Part shown: positions 20,301-32,371 of the stretch, one piece after another
Layout: each line of letters opens with the position of its first letter
Position numbering within the stretch: position 1 is the stretch's first letter
NCBI GenBank assembly: GCA_027576995.1
Contig: JANBQC010000213.1
Location: forward strand, 1 to 41,715
Reading direction: 5' to 3'
DNA: 41,715 nt
Source of the DNA: Dimargaris cristalligena
Lineage: Eukaryota; Kickxellomycota; Dimargaritomycetes; Dimargaritales; Dimargaritaceae
The notes under the pieces: generated by a model
What the model was told of the DNA's origin: nothing
Databases searched by the model: none
Seen by the model: only the letters and a program-made list of their open reading frames with translations
Program-made: the position numbers and the translations under genes

Positions 20301-23300
20301 CCCAACGCCATGCGTGACGAAGGCGGCGCCCTCGGCGATGACCCCTACGGAATCATACCCAACTCGTCGCTGGGTGGCCCAGGTGTTGAATCTATGGGCT
20401 CCTACGAATCCCACGACGGTCTCATCCAGAACATGGGTAACCGTGGCGGGGCCAACGCCGGCAGCGGCCGTTTTGGCTCCGGCCGTGGCCCCTTTATGGG
20501 GGCTGCCCTCGGCGGTGATGATGCCCGTTCCTACTATAGTGACGACGACTACACGGCCGACCGTGGTGACGACACTATCTCCAACATGGACTCTGATATG
20601 ATGGGTAGTCGCAAAATCGAAAGTGACCTCAAACACCCGACTGCTGCCGACCCTATGCTCCCTAGCAAAGAGGGTATCGAGGAGGAGAAGGAGGATAAGC
20701 CCAAATTGACGACCGTGCGGCGGCGTTGGTTGTGCTGTACCTGGCTTCTGACCTGGTGGATTCCCTCCCCTCTTATTTCCTGCTGTGGCCGACTCAAGCG
20801 GAAGGACCAGCAAATTGCCTGGCGTGAAAAGGTCGCTCTATGTATCCTTATTTTCTTCCTGTGCGGTGTGACCATTTTCTGGATTGGTATTTTGGGTCCT
20901 ATTGTTTGCCCCAAGCAGAACGTCTACACCATCTTCGAACTCAATGACCGGAACACCAAGGATGACCCCTATTTCGCCCTGCGTGGTAATGTATACACCA
21001 TGAAGGATTTTAACCACCACGACGTGCAGGCTACTTACCTCCAGAAGTCCTACGCCGGCCAGGATTTGACCAATCTGTTCCCTATTCAGCTGAGTTTAGA
21101 GTGCACTGGGTTTGACATTGATCCCCGCTTGACCCTGACCAACCAGACCGCCCTGTACACCGACGCATACGCCCACGACCACCGCTACTACCGGCACCCG
21201 GACAATCTCAAGAATTGGTTCCGCTCGGTGGTGCTTCCCACCCTCAACCGCAAGTACTACATTGGCCAAATGGCCGTTGATCCCAAAGAGGTGGCCAAGG
21301 CCGGTGCCGGCCAAGGCTCGACTAGCCGTGTGCAGTACCAGGGAATTATCGACGACCAGGTGTTCGATCTGACCAATTACGTGAACTACCAGGGGGTGCC
21401 TTACTTTATCGATGTCGACGGAAACGAAGGGTCAGTGCCCTCGAACAACGGATTCCTGGATGCCAAGCTGGTCAACCTGTTCCGCAACAACCCCGGTATG
21501 GATGTCACCAAGACCTTCAACCAGCTATTCGGTGAGACCGGCCCCAATCGTAAGAAGATTATGACTTGCTTGCAGCGCGCTTTTTACATGGGTGTGGTGG
21601 ACAAGCGTAATTCGGCCCAGTGTTACTTTGCCAATTACATTTTGCTGGCCTGTTCCATTGCCCTCGCCTCGATCATCCTGTTTAAGTTTATTGCGGCTCT
21701 GCAACTGGGTTCCCGGCGTGAGCCTGAAGACCACGATAGGTTCGTCATTCTGAACGTACCTTGTTATACCGAAAGTGAAGATTCACTCCGTCTGACCATC
21801 GACTCCCTGGCCGTTCTGAAGTATGATGACAAGCGCAAGCTTTTGTTTATAATTGCCGACGGTATGTTGGTGGGTAGCGGTAACGATCGTCCCACGCCCC
21901 GAATCGTTCTGGACATTCTGGGTGTTGATCCCAGCATCGACCCCGAACCATTGAGCTACCTGGCCCTTGGTGATGGTCGCAAACAGCACAACATGGCCAA
22001 GGTCTACTCTGGTTTGTATGAGAAGGCCGGTCATGTCGTTCCGTACCTGGTTATCGCCAAGACTGGACATCCTTCCGAACGTGCCCGCCCTGGTAATCGT
22101 GGTAAGCGTGATTCCCAGATTGTGCTCATGAAGTTCTTCAACCACGTCCACTTTAACAAGCCCATGTCCCCCATGGAACTTGAGATGTACCACCAAATCA
22201 AGAACGTCATTGGTGTCAACCCGGCCTTCTATGAATATGTACTGATGGTGGACGCCGATACCGAAGTCTATCCCGAATCGCTCAACCGCATGATTTCCTG
22301 CATGATTCACGACAGTAAGTTGATGGGTCTTTGCGGTGAAACTCACTTGTCCAACGAGAAGTCCACCTGGATTACGATGATTCAAGTGTACGAGTACTTT
22401 ATTTCGCACCATATGGCCAAGGCTTTTGAGTCCTTGTTCGGGTCCGTCACTTGTCTGCCCGGTTGTTTCTGTATGTACCGTCTCCGTACCCCCGAGAAGA
22501 ACAGCCCGCTGCTCATCTCCAACCTTATCATCGACGAATACGAGGATAACCGCGTGGATACCCTGCACAAGAAGAATTTGCTCTCTCTCGGTGAGGATCG
22601 TTACCTAACCACCCTCATGTTGAAGCACTTCCCATTCAACAAGAATAAGTTCACGCCCGACGCCCAGTGTAAAACCAATGCCCCCGACACCTGGTCCGTG
22701 CTGCTCTCTCAGCGCCGTCGTTGGATTAACTCGACTATTCACAACCTGTTCGAACTCGTATTCTTGCCCCGCCTGTGCGGGTTCTGCTGTTTTTCCATGC
22801 GTTTCATCGTGTTCATTGATCTCTTCGGTACTCTGGTCATGCCCGCCACCGTCGCTTTCCTGGTCTATTTGATCTACCAGTGCATCGCTTTCCCGGATAA
22901 CCTTCCCATTATTTCCCTCGTCATTCTGGCCGCCACGTACGCGCTCCAGGCCATCATCTTTATTCTGAAGCGGCAGTGGCAACACATTGGGTGGATGATC
23001 GTTTATATCATTGCTATTCCTGTGTTTATGTTCTTCATCCCGCTGTACTCCTTCTGGCACTTCGACGATTTCTCTTGGGGTAATACGCGTACTGTAACGG
23101 GTGAAAAGGGCCAGAAGATCATGGTAGCGGCTGATGAAGGTAAATTTGATCCGGCGTCTATTCCCACCAAGAAATGGTCCGAATACGAACAGGAACTGTG
23201 GGAAGTTGGTAGCCAAGGTTCGCACGATTCCTACAACTCCCGCGGATCCGGACACACCCAGGGTTCGTACCGTAGTCGCCCTCACAGCCGGGCTATGTCG

Positions 23301-23906
23301 CATAACCACTACCCGATGCCTTCCCCAGGGTCTGTTTACGGTGGCGGTGATAACCACTACGGTGCGGGAGGCAATCGCGCATCCCAGGCGGTCTCCAACT
23401 ACGGGGGTGGTGCTACTGGCGTTCCCTATGGCCAAGGCAACAACCGCCAGTCTCGTTCGCTCGATCGTCTCTCGCGGGCTCAATCTAGCTATGATGTTGA
23501 GATGTCCAATCTTGGTGGTGTCCCACCTGCCCTTCCTGGCATGACTGCCCGTTACTCTACTGTTTCGGGGGTCCACGGCGTCGACATGGGCTATGACAAC
23601 ACTCAAGGACGTATGAGTGCGTACAATCACCCCACCCGCCCGCAATCCCCCGCTGTGTCCGTGCGTAGTAATACGCCTGGCCCCAGTATGATGTACGGTG
23701 GTAACGGTGCGGCTATGCCCTTCAACGGCCCTTCCGACGATGAGATCTTGGCCCAGATTCGGCAGATCCTTGACAACGCAAATCTTATGACCATTACCAA
23801 GAAGCAGGTTCGTGACGAATTATCTGATCGGTTCGGCATTGACATGCTTCCCAAGAAGGACCATATCAATAGTTGTATCGAGATGATTCTGCAGGGCAAA
23901 CTCTAG
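17325..23906 (+). CDS. Class V-type chitin synthase with N-terminal myosin motor domain
   Basis: Exons 17325-17671 and 18278-23906 (606-nt intron, GTAAGC...TACAG) join to 1,991 residues. It synthesises chitin from UDP-GlcNAc at the plasma membrane of growing tips and septa. Order: a myosin-like motor (about 20-770) with P-loop GISGSGKS (117-124), switch I NRNASRFG (169-176) and switch II DLFGFQ (397-402); a linker; two hydrophobic segments (about 933-955 and 968-993); a cytochrome b5-like region (about 1011-1200); a further segment (about 1232-1257); and the glycosyltransferase domain with DAD (1441-1443), GEDRY (1554-1558) and QRRRW (1594-1598). Then come C-terminal transmembrane helices, SWGNTR, a Ser/Gly/Tyr-rich linker and a DEK-C domain (about 1933-1991). 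The intron splits the codon just before the P-loop, which confirms the junction. The start MSAGYTPTGG follows the pyrimidine-rich leader. All catalytic motifs of the synthase are intact; the motor motifs deviate from myosin. No paired class VII gene lies upstream in this window. Confidence 0.96.
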
Positions 23907-24453
23907 TGTTTGTTGAACTTTTGCAGTGGTGTGAACTGTCAAGGGAGGGGTCTTCAATGACTCGTTCTTTGTCTTATGTCCTGGCCAGATTTCTAATATC
24001 TGGATTCCTCGGTTGTGGCCATTATTGTCTGCTTAGTAAACATGGGGGAGCTGTGATTGCCCGTGCGTCACCTCCGGTCTTTACATTCTATCTTCGCTTA
24101 TAACCATACTTCTTACCATAGCCATCACTATATCCCATCTTTTTGTTGGTCAATTACATTACAATATATATCGTACTCCTCTGAGGAGCTTTTTTTTTAA
24201 AAATTCTCTACGTAGTTGTTTTCTATCGATATCCTTGTTTTAACCCTTCAATTACTTTTTTTATTATTTTTACTATTTATTGTCAGTTTTCCCACTCTAT
24301 CTCCTATCACTTACAATCATCAGTGCCTTAACATTCGTTAATTCCTTAATCCTTCTCTACTCCGCACTTGCATCGGTTTACCACTAGTCGAATAAAAAAT
24401 GAACCTTTTTATATAACAACCATCGAGTATTTCCTCGTTTTGGAGGAAGTTGG

Positions 24454-24714
24454 ATGGTCGATTGGGTTAGTTGTGATTTTTGTGTTATGTCACTTCACCA
24501 GTTGATTGCAATCCACGCTAGTGCCCTGTACCTTTGCTATTCTGGCTATGCTTTTTGTGTATTATCGTTAATAGATGCCGTCGACGTTTGTTATTTTATT
24601 AGCGCTACTTATTTCGCTGAATGGACAAGTCCACGGTCTGCAATCACCGAAAAGTCGTCGTGCACATGTGAAGAACACGGCACAGATAAAATTTTGACCG
24701 GAAAAATAGAATAA
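24454..24714 (+). other. Small orphan ORF, 86 residues (doubtful gene)
   Basis: An ATG ORF with two Cys- and Tyr-rich hydrophobic segments and a polar C-terminus. A TATA-like TTTTATATAAC lies about 40 nt upstream, and an AATAAA overlaps the stop codon region. No family was recognised. Without expression data this could be a chance frame in the 3' flank of the chitin synthase. Confidence 0.2.
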
Positions 24715-25303
24715 ACCCCTAGGGTCGGCCGGTAGGAAGGAATAAAAGAAGGAGAAGGATACAGAAACAATTTTTCGCATGAAATTTTTTCTTTCCCCTC
24801 TATTAACGTAATGAGTTTTTAAAACGAATTAGGCAAAATGAATCCACTGTTATCTTGTATTGGGTAAGGTTCTACTCTGCTATATAATGCAGGATTTGTT
24901 TAATGAGTTGGAATCTACTGCCGAAAAACATTAGGTATACAAACCTTTTTAAAGGGGTGGCAATTTGGCTTTAATAAATGTATTTTTTAAATAGTGGCAT
25001 GGTGCAACTCTCCTGCATGAGACTGGTATCATAGTTGATAGAGCCATATCTTTGACGCATTTGGCGTTGGTATTCCAAGGTACAATGGTGCGGTACTGAA
25101 TTATTTTGCTAAAAGATAATCAATAGACTGGGACAGCCCAGTCAGGGGAAGAGGGGGCAAGGCCCAAAAATCTAAAGCGAGTCTGAGCGCTAGGTTATAC
25201 CCCCTAAGTGAAGGGCAATGGGTTCAATAAGGTGATTTTTTTTTTGGAACAATGGTAATTCTTTACCACACAACTCATAAGAATGGGGATGGTGCGTGGC
25301 TCT

Positions 25304-25329
25304 TTATATATATATATATATATATATAT
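25304..25329. repeat. (TA)n microsatellite
   Basis: About 13 TA units in intergenic DNA. Confidence 0.9.
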
Positions 25330-25636
25330 TCCAATAGCACCCCTCTCTCCCTTCTCCTTAGAATTTCCCTGTTGGTATTGAGCTCACAAAACCCTAAATG
25401 GAGTCGAGTCGGATTTCTTCCGCATCTTAAAAAAGATAATGGAAACTAGCGTGGGTGACATGCCGTCGTAGTGGGGGGGAGGAACATCGGCTGTAAATTC
25501 ACGGTGGTACCGCATCACATATTTAAATATATAGTGGGATGGGCAATGCGGTGCATGGGCGGGCACTACTCCCCACATTTTTTGTATCCGTATATTATGC
25601 CATTTATACATTATAGAAGATATGGCATTTGGTTTC

Positions 25637-25661
25637 TATATATATATATATATATATATAA
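25637..25661. repeat. (TA)n microsatellite
   Basis: About 12 TA units, some 300 bp from the previous (TA)n tract. Confidence 0.9.
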
Positions 25662-28600
25662 TTGACCTTCCCATTTTTAGTTACTCTAACTACTATATAG
25701 CCGCAGTTCTCCCTATTGTTAAACGTGAAAATGAATGGTACTTGGTTTGGAAGTCGGCTACTTTGGAGAGATATGGTAATCAGTAGATAGCCAGCAGTTC
25801 TCCTCCCACTTTCAAACCGAAGTTACTCCCCCCTTTTTTTTTCTAAAAAAAAAAGAGGTGGAGTGGTATGGGTACCTTCTCGATATCGACTGGCGCCATA
25901 GAAACCATGGTAAAACTTTACGGAGAAGGGCTTTGAATTAATGGTCATGCCACAGACTAATCTCGGGAAATGTCTAATTATATGAGATGACCTGTAGTAT
26001 GTTCCCAAGGCTCTTTGGCATCTGGTGGGCTACACTTGGACGGGGCAAGTGCGGTATGGTAAGACAATGTATGGGCTGCTTTTACAATTTAGCCTCCCCC
26101 CTTCTCAAAAAAGGAATATTTTAAATATATATATAAATTAAAAGATGTTGTGTCACAAAAACAACCCATTAGTAAGATATTCTCGGGAAACTGCCATACT
26201 ACCCTGTCCGTAGCCTTTGCATCCAGCCTATGCGTGGGCTGGACAATCCGGCCATCTTTCCATCCCAGCTCCTCCGCCCGTCCTATTCAATTATTCGTCC
26301 AGAGGGTAACCGTATTTAAGGGTGTTTGATCTCCATGGTGAATTGACGTACCTAGCGAGTGGGCCAGTAGATAGTTCGTATCCATCTTAGATCAACCCCC
26401 GCCCCTACCTCCACGCGCCCCCTTGATCACCAACGTGTCCCCTTTTTAGTCTAGCTTCGACTAATAAAAGGGGGTTTGGTGGATCTATAATTCCCACATG
26501 GTTGATGTTCGTATGCCCCACTCCCCACGGATCTTGGGATTTAAGGTGGTGGTAGTGGTGCTCCGTGAACCAATAAACCTGGTGGGTGATCCAACAATTT
26601 CGTATGTGATCCCATTCGATTGCCGACCTAGATTGCTGTGCCGATTTGCTGGACTTACGGGCGAGCCGGATGGACCACACACCAATCTTGTTTTATTTCT
26701 TTTAGATCTTGCCTATAATTGGTGGAAGGGGAATATAATGGAGTGTGTTGGTTATGAACACGCGTGGAAGGCAATTCAATTTGCACAACCTGCGGCACAG
26801 CATTATTAGGCAGGTGTAATTAATAGGAAAAGGGGTTAATTGTATTGTATTCTATAGCAATACCGGTCCACATGCGGATTTTCAATAGGTATCTCCGGCC
26901 GCTTTCGACAACTGCTTGTCTTTTGGCAATCGGGTCACTCTTTGACCCGTATGGGTATTTTAATTTACGTTTACTTTACTATGTCGTCTATCCCCCCTCT
27001 ACACACATTTACTCACTTACATTCCCCAATCTTATTGCTATAGAATCGGCCATTACTGTAACGGGCCTCTTTGACAAGCACTATAGGAGGACCAGCGGGC
27101 GGAATGATGGCCGAAACAGAATCATATTTTGTTTTATTCCCCGTATATTGAAAAATAGATTAGGGATACGGAGGAGGTGGTGTCCTACTACTATTCGAGC
27201 ATTCCATCGGCTTTTGGATTGTCTATGCAATCTAAGAGAGGGTGGCCCAGGCCTCGGCCATAACCACCATGGAGTCATTACAGTATGGAATCAATCAGCA
27301 TAGCGTTAGGGTTTACGAGATAATTAAGCTTGCATATAAATCCAATAAGCGAAAGTGGGTAGGTATAATGCGTGGGGACGCAGTAAAATGGGAGTGCACG
27401 TTAGACGAAATAGGCAGCGGAGATGCCACGTAGGTCAGATGATGGCTTGGTTAGATGCTTCCCCTAAAGCTGAAACCTTGTGAATACCCACCCCTATTTA
27501 TTGATTTTATTCATTTAGGAAATAAAATAGGGCACCTGAAGGTCAAGTATACCAATTATATTTTCCATCGATAATGGGGTTCGGCAATCGACTCTTCTCG
27601 TTCCTTCAAATCATTTTCGTTAAATTGTAGCTATAGAAGAGGAGATAAAGGGCGGGTGGTATTCGTTTAGTTCGTACACCCTATCCCAGACTGACCAATG
27701 GTACGTCAGATTGGCCGTGATCGTATAGGGACCGATCAGCGTAGAGTTGCGTTCCGAGCATGGTCATCACACCGTTGTATGCAAATTCTGCAATCCCGTA
27801 TTGAAAACCGCCAAGCTATTTTTAAGTTGAATAAAGGGATTCGGGAAAAGGAGGGGTGTCGGCTATTACTCGAAATATCCTTGTTTCGAGAAAAATAATA
27901 ATGATAAAAACGCAATGGGACTTGGCCGGTGCACATATCAGGTGGGCTCGAAATGAACATTTGGGTGGGGCATACTGGGTTTATAATGGCAAGGTAGTGT
28001 GGCGAGTCGGATAAATTTAGCCTTGGGCCGAGCGGGACCTCGGATAAGATGGCTGGCTGGGTGAAGGACTGTTAGGAAATGATTTTACTATGACAAGATT
28101 CGGTATGCCCTTTAGCACTGGTTTTAAAAATGACATTCCCGTATGGGGTTCAGGTCTAGTGTGAAGGGATATTGATTTTTTCGTAGAATGGAAGCATAAT
28201 CGAGCTGTATAATATCTACGCCGATTGCTATGCTAGATTTTGTGGGTTAGGAATACTATTACAATCTATTTTCCCTTATTCATGGCACTCCTAACCATAT
28301 CCAGCGAGATTGGATTTCTCCCATATCCACGTTTGGTAAAAGTGGATCTTCGTTAAAGATGATCCAAATTCAACAAATCTATACCCGCCTTACTCTCGTG
28401 GTATCCAAAAAGGCGACCATGGCTAACCAATCGAGTTAGCTGTGCTCAATATTCCACACCCAGTTTAAAACGGTGAGATATTGTTCCTATTTGGTAGTGA
28501 CTTATCTTCAAGCTTTTGCGAAACCCCACGACGACATGGCTCACCTTCAGGTTCACTGGAATACCAAGTAGCATGTGGCAAGTGAATCATATCACAAGGT

Positions 28601-30701
28601 GAAAATAGTGGCTTATATATTTTTCTTCAGGAAGGAAGAGGTTGACGAATATTATTATAATTTTTTTAAGCCTAGCGCGAGTCCCTTTCACCCTCCGGCA
28701 CAGCGAGGGAAAGGCAAATAGCCCAATGGTGGAAATTGTACTCTAAGGCCATTTTAGTCCGGGGTTTAGGTAGCCTCTTGCTGGTATTTGCCAAGGACCT
28801 CCTTTTTCAGACCTTCTCATTATGCCCTTCCAAGCCCTCCAGTGCCACCACTTTCCGATAATCATTCGTGCGAATATCAAAAATAATAAATAATAAATAA
28901 GCGCGGTTCACAGCCTAGACCCTGGTCTTATTTACTCTACTGGGTAATTCCCGATGGGTGGAGGGAGTTGGAATCAAGGGGCCTATGCAAGGGACTCTCT
29001 GACCTACCACTCCGAGGAGGCTAGGCCCTATCGGGATGCCCGATGTCTTCCGTGTTTGCTCAAGTTCGCCGCTTTTGGGGGAGAGGGGAGGGGTAATTCC
29101 ATTACTTTTCCGTTCACCTGGTCATTCACGTCAGTATAGATGAAGACGGGCACGGGCAGGTTCTGAGTATTATCTGTGAAAGATGGATTACCGTTCAATA
29201 AGGAAGGGGGGGTAAGATTCTACCCCATACTGGACCCCCCTAGTAATAAGTACATACTTTGGGCAAGTGGCAGCGCGGTGGTGTTTAGGTATAGTCTTAT
29301 TGGCCGAGGTTCTTAAAACCAATATAATATCTACTGTGGGTTAGCGTATCTTCGACCAGGAGAATGTTGATAATGTTGGGAGGGAGCTCCGTTTAGCGGA
29401 GAACCCGGCTCACTTCAAACTGGCACCAATGGGCACACCAAGCAGTAAATGTCCTTTATTCGGAAGGTTCCCCCCCAATTCATTATTAAAGTGTGGCCAT
29501 AACAATGTCGAAAGGTGCCAGAGTCTTGGTGTATTTGATGGGGTGACTGAACCTCTGAGTGACCGTCAAGGTTTAAGTGAACACGGACATAGGGTAAAAT
29601 AACGATCCTAACCGACGTCTCCATACTGATAAAGCTATATTTGGTGTGGGGCGGGATAAATACACCAACCGAATGTAATGAATTAAGGGGCAGAGACAGG
29701 AACATGGATGGAGAGAGGTAGGAAGGGAGAGGAAAGAGGATTGGCCGGTGTGGGAATGGAAAGGGTTTAACGGAAGCCCCCCACTGCGCCTACTGGTCAG
29801 CCCCCCAACCATTGTAACTAATTTCCATCATCTAGAGACCCGCATCCATATATATCCCCCGCATGCCATTATGTACATTCTTGGCTAAACCTTGTGGGCA
29901 TTGGTAACTGGTCCAAACTTGACTCTTTCCATTCATTACAGCCATCCCGAGCCACCAATAGGGTCCGTCTTGGCCCGTCTTTACTAAACATTAGGCCCAG
30001 ACTGCATGAGGTCGAGGGTGGTAACAATTGGTGGAAAGGGACAAGGAACACATAATAGGGGCAATAGGTTATAGAGAGAAAGAGACGGGCGGGCGTGTTT
30101 TAGCGGAGCCTAACCCATAATGTGCCGGTAGGCCTAGCCAATCCAATCCAATCCAACAGGCTGTTCCTCCATAGTGATGTCCCCCATCCAGCCAGCGACG
30201 CTGAATAGTGGGGGCCAAAGAATGATCGACGGGCCCAACCACCATACACATCGCCCTCACAGTGGGGAAATTGGTTGGTCTTTGGGTTGGTGGAAGAAGT
30301 GGGTCGAGGAAAAGAGGGGAAGCATAGCCGAGTTTCAGCAGCCGCGGAGCCGAGAAGCGTACGGCCCTGTAGTCTGGGATCCTCCCATTCCAATTTGGGC
30401 GGTCCTTGGGTTGACGTCAAACCTATTTAAACACCACCCCATCCTCCCTCTGCTACAGTCACTCACATTTATTATTTACACACCAGCAACTATATATCTT
30501 AACTAGTCGATTTTATCTATTGCCCCATTCCTGTACTTACAGATTGGATTCCAAATTCGTGTACTTATTTTATACCTGCCAACTAGGCCTAATCGGTATC
30601 GGTGTTTGATTTTCAGTCCCTTTTTTACAATCGCTATACCCACTTCTCCACTATTCAGTCTATTATCTGCTCCCTGGCTTGAGTATTTTTAGCTTATTGT
30701 T

Positions 30702-30709
30702 TATATATA
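30702..30709 (+). promoter_or_regulatory. TATA-like element of the SH3 gene
   Basis: TATATATA within TTGTTTATATATACAACCC, about 225 nt upstream of the ATG. It is plausible for a gene with a long C/T-rich 5' UTR; no transcription start is known. Confidence 0.3.
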
Positions 30710-30872
30710 CAACCCAAACTATGCAGCTACTTTGATGTCCATATAGCCAGCCGTCCAACAGTTTTGTTGATTCATTTACACTTGCATAAACCCATGTCCT
30801 CTTGGCTCGCGTCCATTATTCGCTTCTTGTAAATTTTATCCACCCCCCTCCACCTTCATACTACTTCCCTAT

Positions 30873-30873
<1 letters not shown>

Positions 30874-30903
<30 letters not shown>
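30874..30903. repeat. (ACT)10 microsatellite in the 5' UTR
   Basis: Ten perfect ACT units, about 30 nt upstream of the start codon of the SH3 gene. If translated from a non-ATG codon upstream it would encode poly-Thr, but the good start context at 30934 argues that it is untranslated. Confidence 0.9.
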
Positions 30904-30904
<1 letters not shown>

Positions 30905-30933
30905 TTCCTCTTATTACTATTTTTTCCACCACC

Positions 30934-32349
30934 ATGCCGTCGTTCCTCTACGAACCCTCCTTCGTCCACATGGTCCGGCGGGATAAAGCCACGTACGCCA
31001 TCGACACCAGCCAATCCGACAGTAATAGTAACAGCACCATTATTATTGTCGTTATCGTCGTCTGTGTTGTGATTATCCTGGCCCTCGTAGGCATTTTCGT
31101 CTACCGCGGCGTTAAGCGGTCTGCCCGACGACGGGCTTTGGAGGCCAGCCAGCCCAAGGCCGTTCAGCGGGACTCCGCCTACCTTTCCACGGCGGACCCC
31201 ATCAGTGGCCATTCGTCGCGGACCTACTCGGGCGCTTCCATTGGCTATCCCGGCAAACACCTCTACGATTCCCGCACTAGTGAGAAATTCAACTCCTTCG
31301 GTTCGCAGAAAACCGTGCAGTCCCATAGCAGCCAAATCCTCGCCCAGGTGGCGTCCCCCGCTCTATTAGTGACCCAGTATCCTCCTCCTCCTTCCCGGTC
31401 TTCCCAACCACAACCAGTGTTCGGTGTAAACCGTCACGACGACCTCCGGGACAGTTTCCGGCTCTCCCAGGATTCGGTCGTGCTGGAGGCCCCCCGGATT
31501 ATGCACTTTGCGACCATTCGCCAGCCCCCCGCCGTGGCTTATCCCAAAGGTGCGACTTCGATCCAATCGTCCCCCCGTTTCGACCGACTGGCGCCATCAA
31601 CCCCCTCCCCGTCCTCTCCCTACTCGGCGTCCGCTTTTCCGGGGGTGGGGCCAGCTGCGACGGAAGGGAATAAGGTCGCCCGTACACCCAGCCATGTGCC
31701 GCGGAGTAACACGTCGTCCGGGGCCACTTACGTTCCCGTGGCCACCCATTCGCCCCGCACTTCCTTCAGTAGCCATACCACCATCACTCTGTCAAGAGCG
31801 CCTCCTCCCCCCTATACCGCCTGGACTTCGGCCCCCAACCTGCCCAGAACCTCCCTGGTGGTCCCTACTGCCGCTGCCGCCGATCTTCCCGCGCTTCTAC
31901 CCACCACCCTTGCTTCGGCAAATACCACCACCCCCCGCGCTCGCCAACGCTCCCCTTCCGTTCGGGCTAGTTCCATCCGGCGGATGACTCAGCCGCACCC
32001 ACCCGTACCCCAAACGGCCCAGTTTATCACCCAACTGGATACTCCCAATTCGTCTACTATATCTGTGGCTGCTGTTACCACCGCCCAGCCCTCGTCCCCC
32101 ACTCCCGCCGCGCCCCCAGCTGCTGCTGCCCCTCCTGCTGAAGAACAGCCCATCTCCATCATTGGCACTTACTCCGCCACCCGGTCGTATGAGCCTGAAA
32201 TGCCCGATGAATTGCTTGTCGAGGTAGGAGACGGTCTAGCCGTTATCCAGCATTTCGACGATGGTTGGGTGCTAGGTATTAATCTGACTCGGGGACGTGC
32301 CCAAGGAGTGTTCCCTGAGCCCTGTATTGAGCCTGTATCTGACTATTGA
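30934..32349 (+). CDS. Single-pass membrane protein with C-terminal SH3 domain
   Basis: A single-exon gene of 471 residues. A short polar N-terminus (1-35, Ser/Asn-rich) precedes one strongly hydrophobic segment (about 36-57, Ile/Val-rich), then a basic stop-transfer stretch KRSARRR. This predicts an outside N-terminus and a cytoplasmic tail of about 410 residues. The tail is disordered (Ser, Pro, Thr, Ala). It ends in an SH3 domain (about 408-471) with YEPEMPDEL, FDDGWVLGIN and GVFPEPCIEP, matching the acidic RT loop, the n-Src-loop Trp and the ALYDY/SNYV-type binding surface. The architecture resembles Fus1-like and other fungal membrane SH3 proteins that recruit proline-rich polarity or signalling partners; the partner is unknown. 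The ATG at 30934 lies in CCACCATGC context and is the first in-frame ATG. There is no classical signal peptide, so the segment acts as a signal anchor. Confidence 0.88.
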   Translation: MPSFLYEPSFVHMVRRDKATYAIDTSQSDSNSNSTIIIVVIVVCVVIILALVGIFVYRGVKRSARRRALEASQPKAVQRDSAYLSTADPISGHSSRTYSGASIGYPGKHLYDSRTSEKFNSFGSQKTVQSHSSQILAQVASPALLVTQYPPPPSRSSQPQPVFGVNRHDDLRDSFRLSQDSVVLEAPRIMHFATIRQPPAVAYPKGATSIQSSPRFDRLAPSTPSPSSPYSASAFPGVGPAATEGNKVARTPSHVPRSNTSSGATYVPVATHSPRTSFSSHTTITLSRAPPPPYTAWTSAPNLPRTSLVVPTAAAADLPALLPTTLASANTTTPRARQRSPSVRASSIRRMTQPHPPVPQTAQFITQLDTPNSSTISVAAVTTAQPSSPTPAAPPAAAAPPAEEQPISIIGTYSATRSYEPEMPDELLVEVGDGLAVIQHFDDGWVLGINLTRGRAQGVFPEPCIEPVSDY

Positions 32350-32365
32350 TTATTATTTTTTATTA

Positions 32366-32371
32366 AATAAA
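32366..32371 (+). terminator. Poly(A) signal of the SH3 gene
   Basis: AATAAA starts 17 nt after the stop, with a second AATAAA about 15 nt further on. This is unusually close to the stop codon, so the 3' UTR is probably very short. Confidence 0.6.

Larger units (their letters stand above)
23907..30933. other. 7 kb intergenic region with orphan ORFs and microsatellites
   Basis: The start is the 3' UTR of the chitin synthase; an AATAAA at 24391 is a late candidate signal. The rest is AT-rich with (TA)n tracts at 25304 and 25637. Intact ATG ORFs of 86, 103, 152 and 66 codons occur at 24454, 26498, 26845 and about 27698 (plus strand). None shows a recognisable domain, and such lengths are expected by chance in a stretch this long. 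The stretch 28.0-30.7 kb shows nothing convincing. The end is the promoter of the SH3 gene. Confidence 0.5.

Noticed and set aside
19914..20813. 299-codon minus-strand ORF
   Set aside because: Exact antisense of the chitin synthase linker region; codon bias of the sense gene keeps the frame open.
21783..22568. 261-codon minus-strand ORF
   Set aside because: Antisense of the chitin synthase catalytic domain.
22605..23645. 346-codon minus-strand ORF
   Set aside because: Antisense of the chitin synthase C-terminal part; no domain and biased composition.
26845..27303. 152-codon plus-strand ORF as a membrane-protein gene
   Set aside because: Hydrophobic only at its start, no family pattern, length within chance expectation; kept only as a lead in the findings.
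30802..30933. N-terminal extension of the SH3 protein including poly-Thr
   Set aside because: It would start at TTG; the first in-frame ATG is 30934 in good context.
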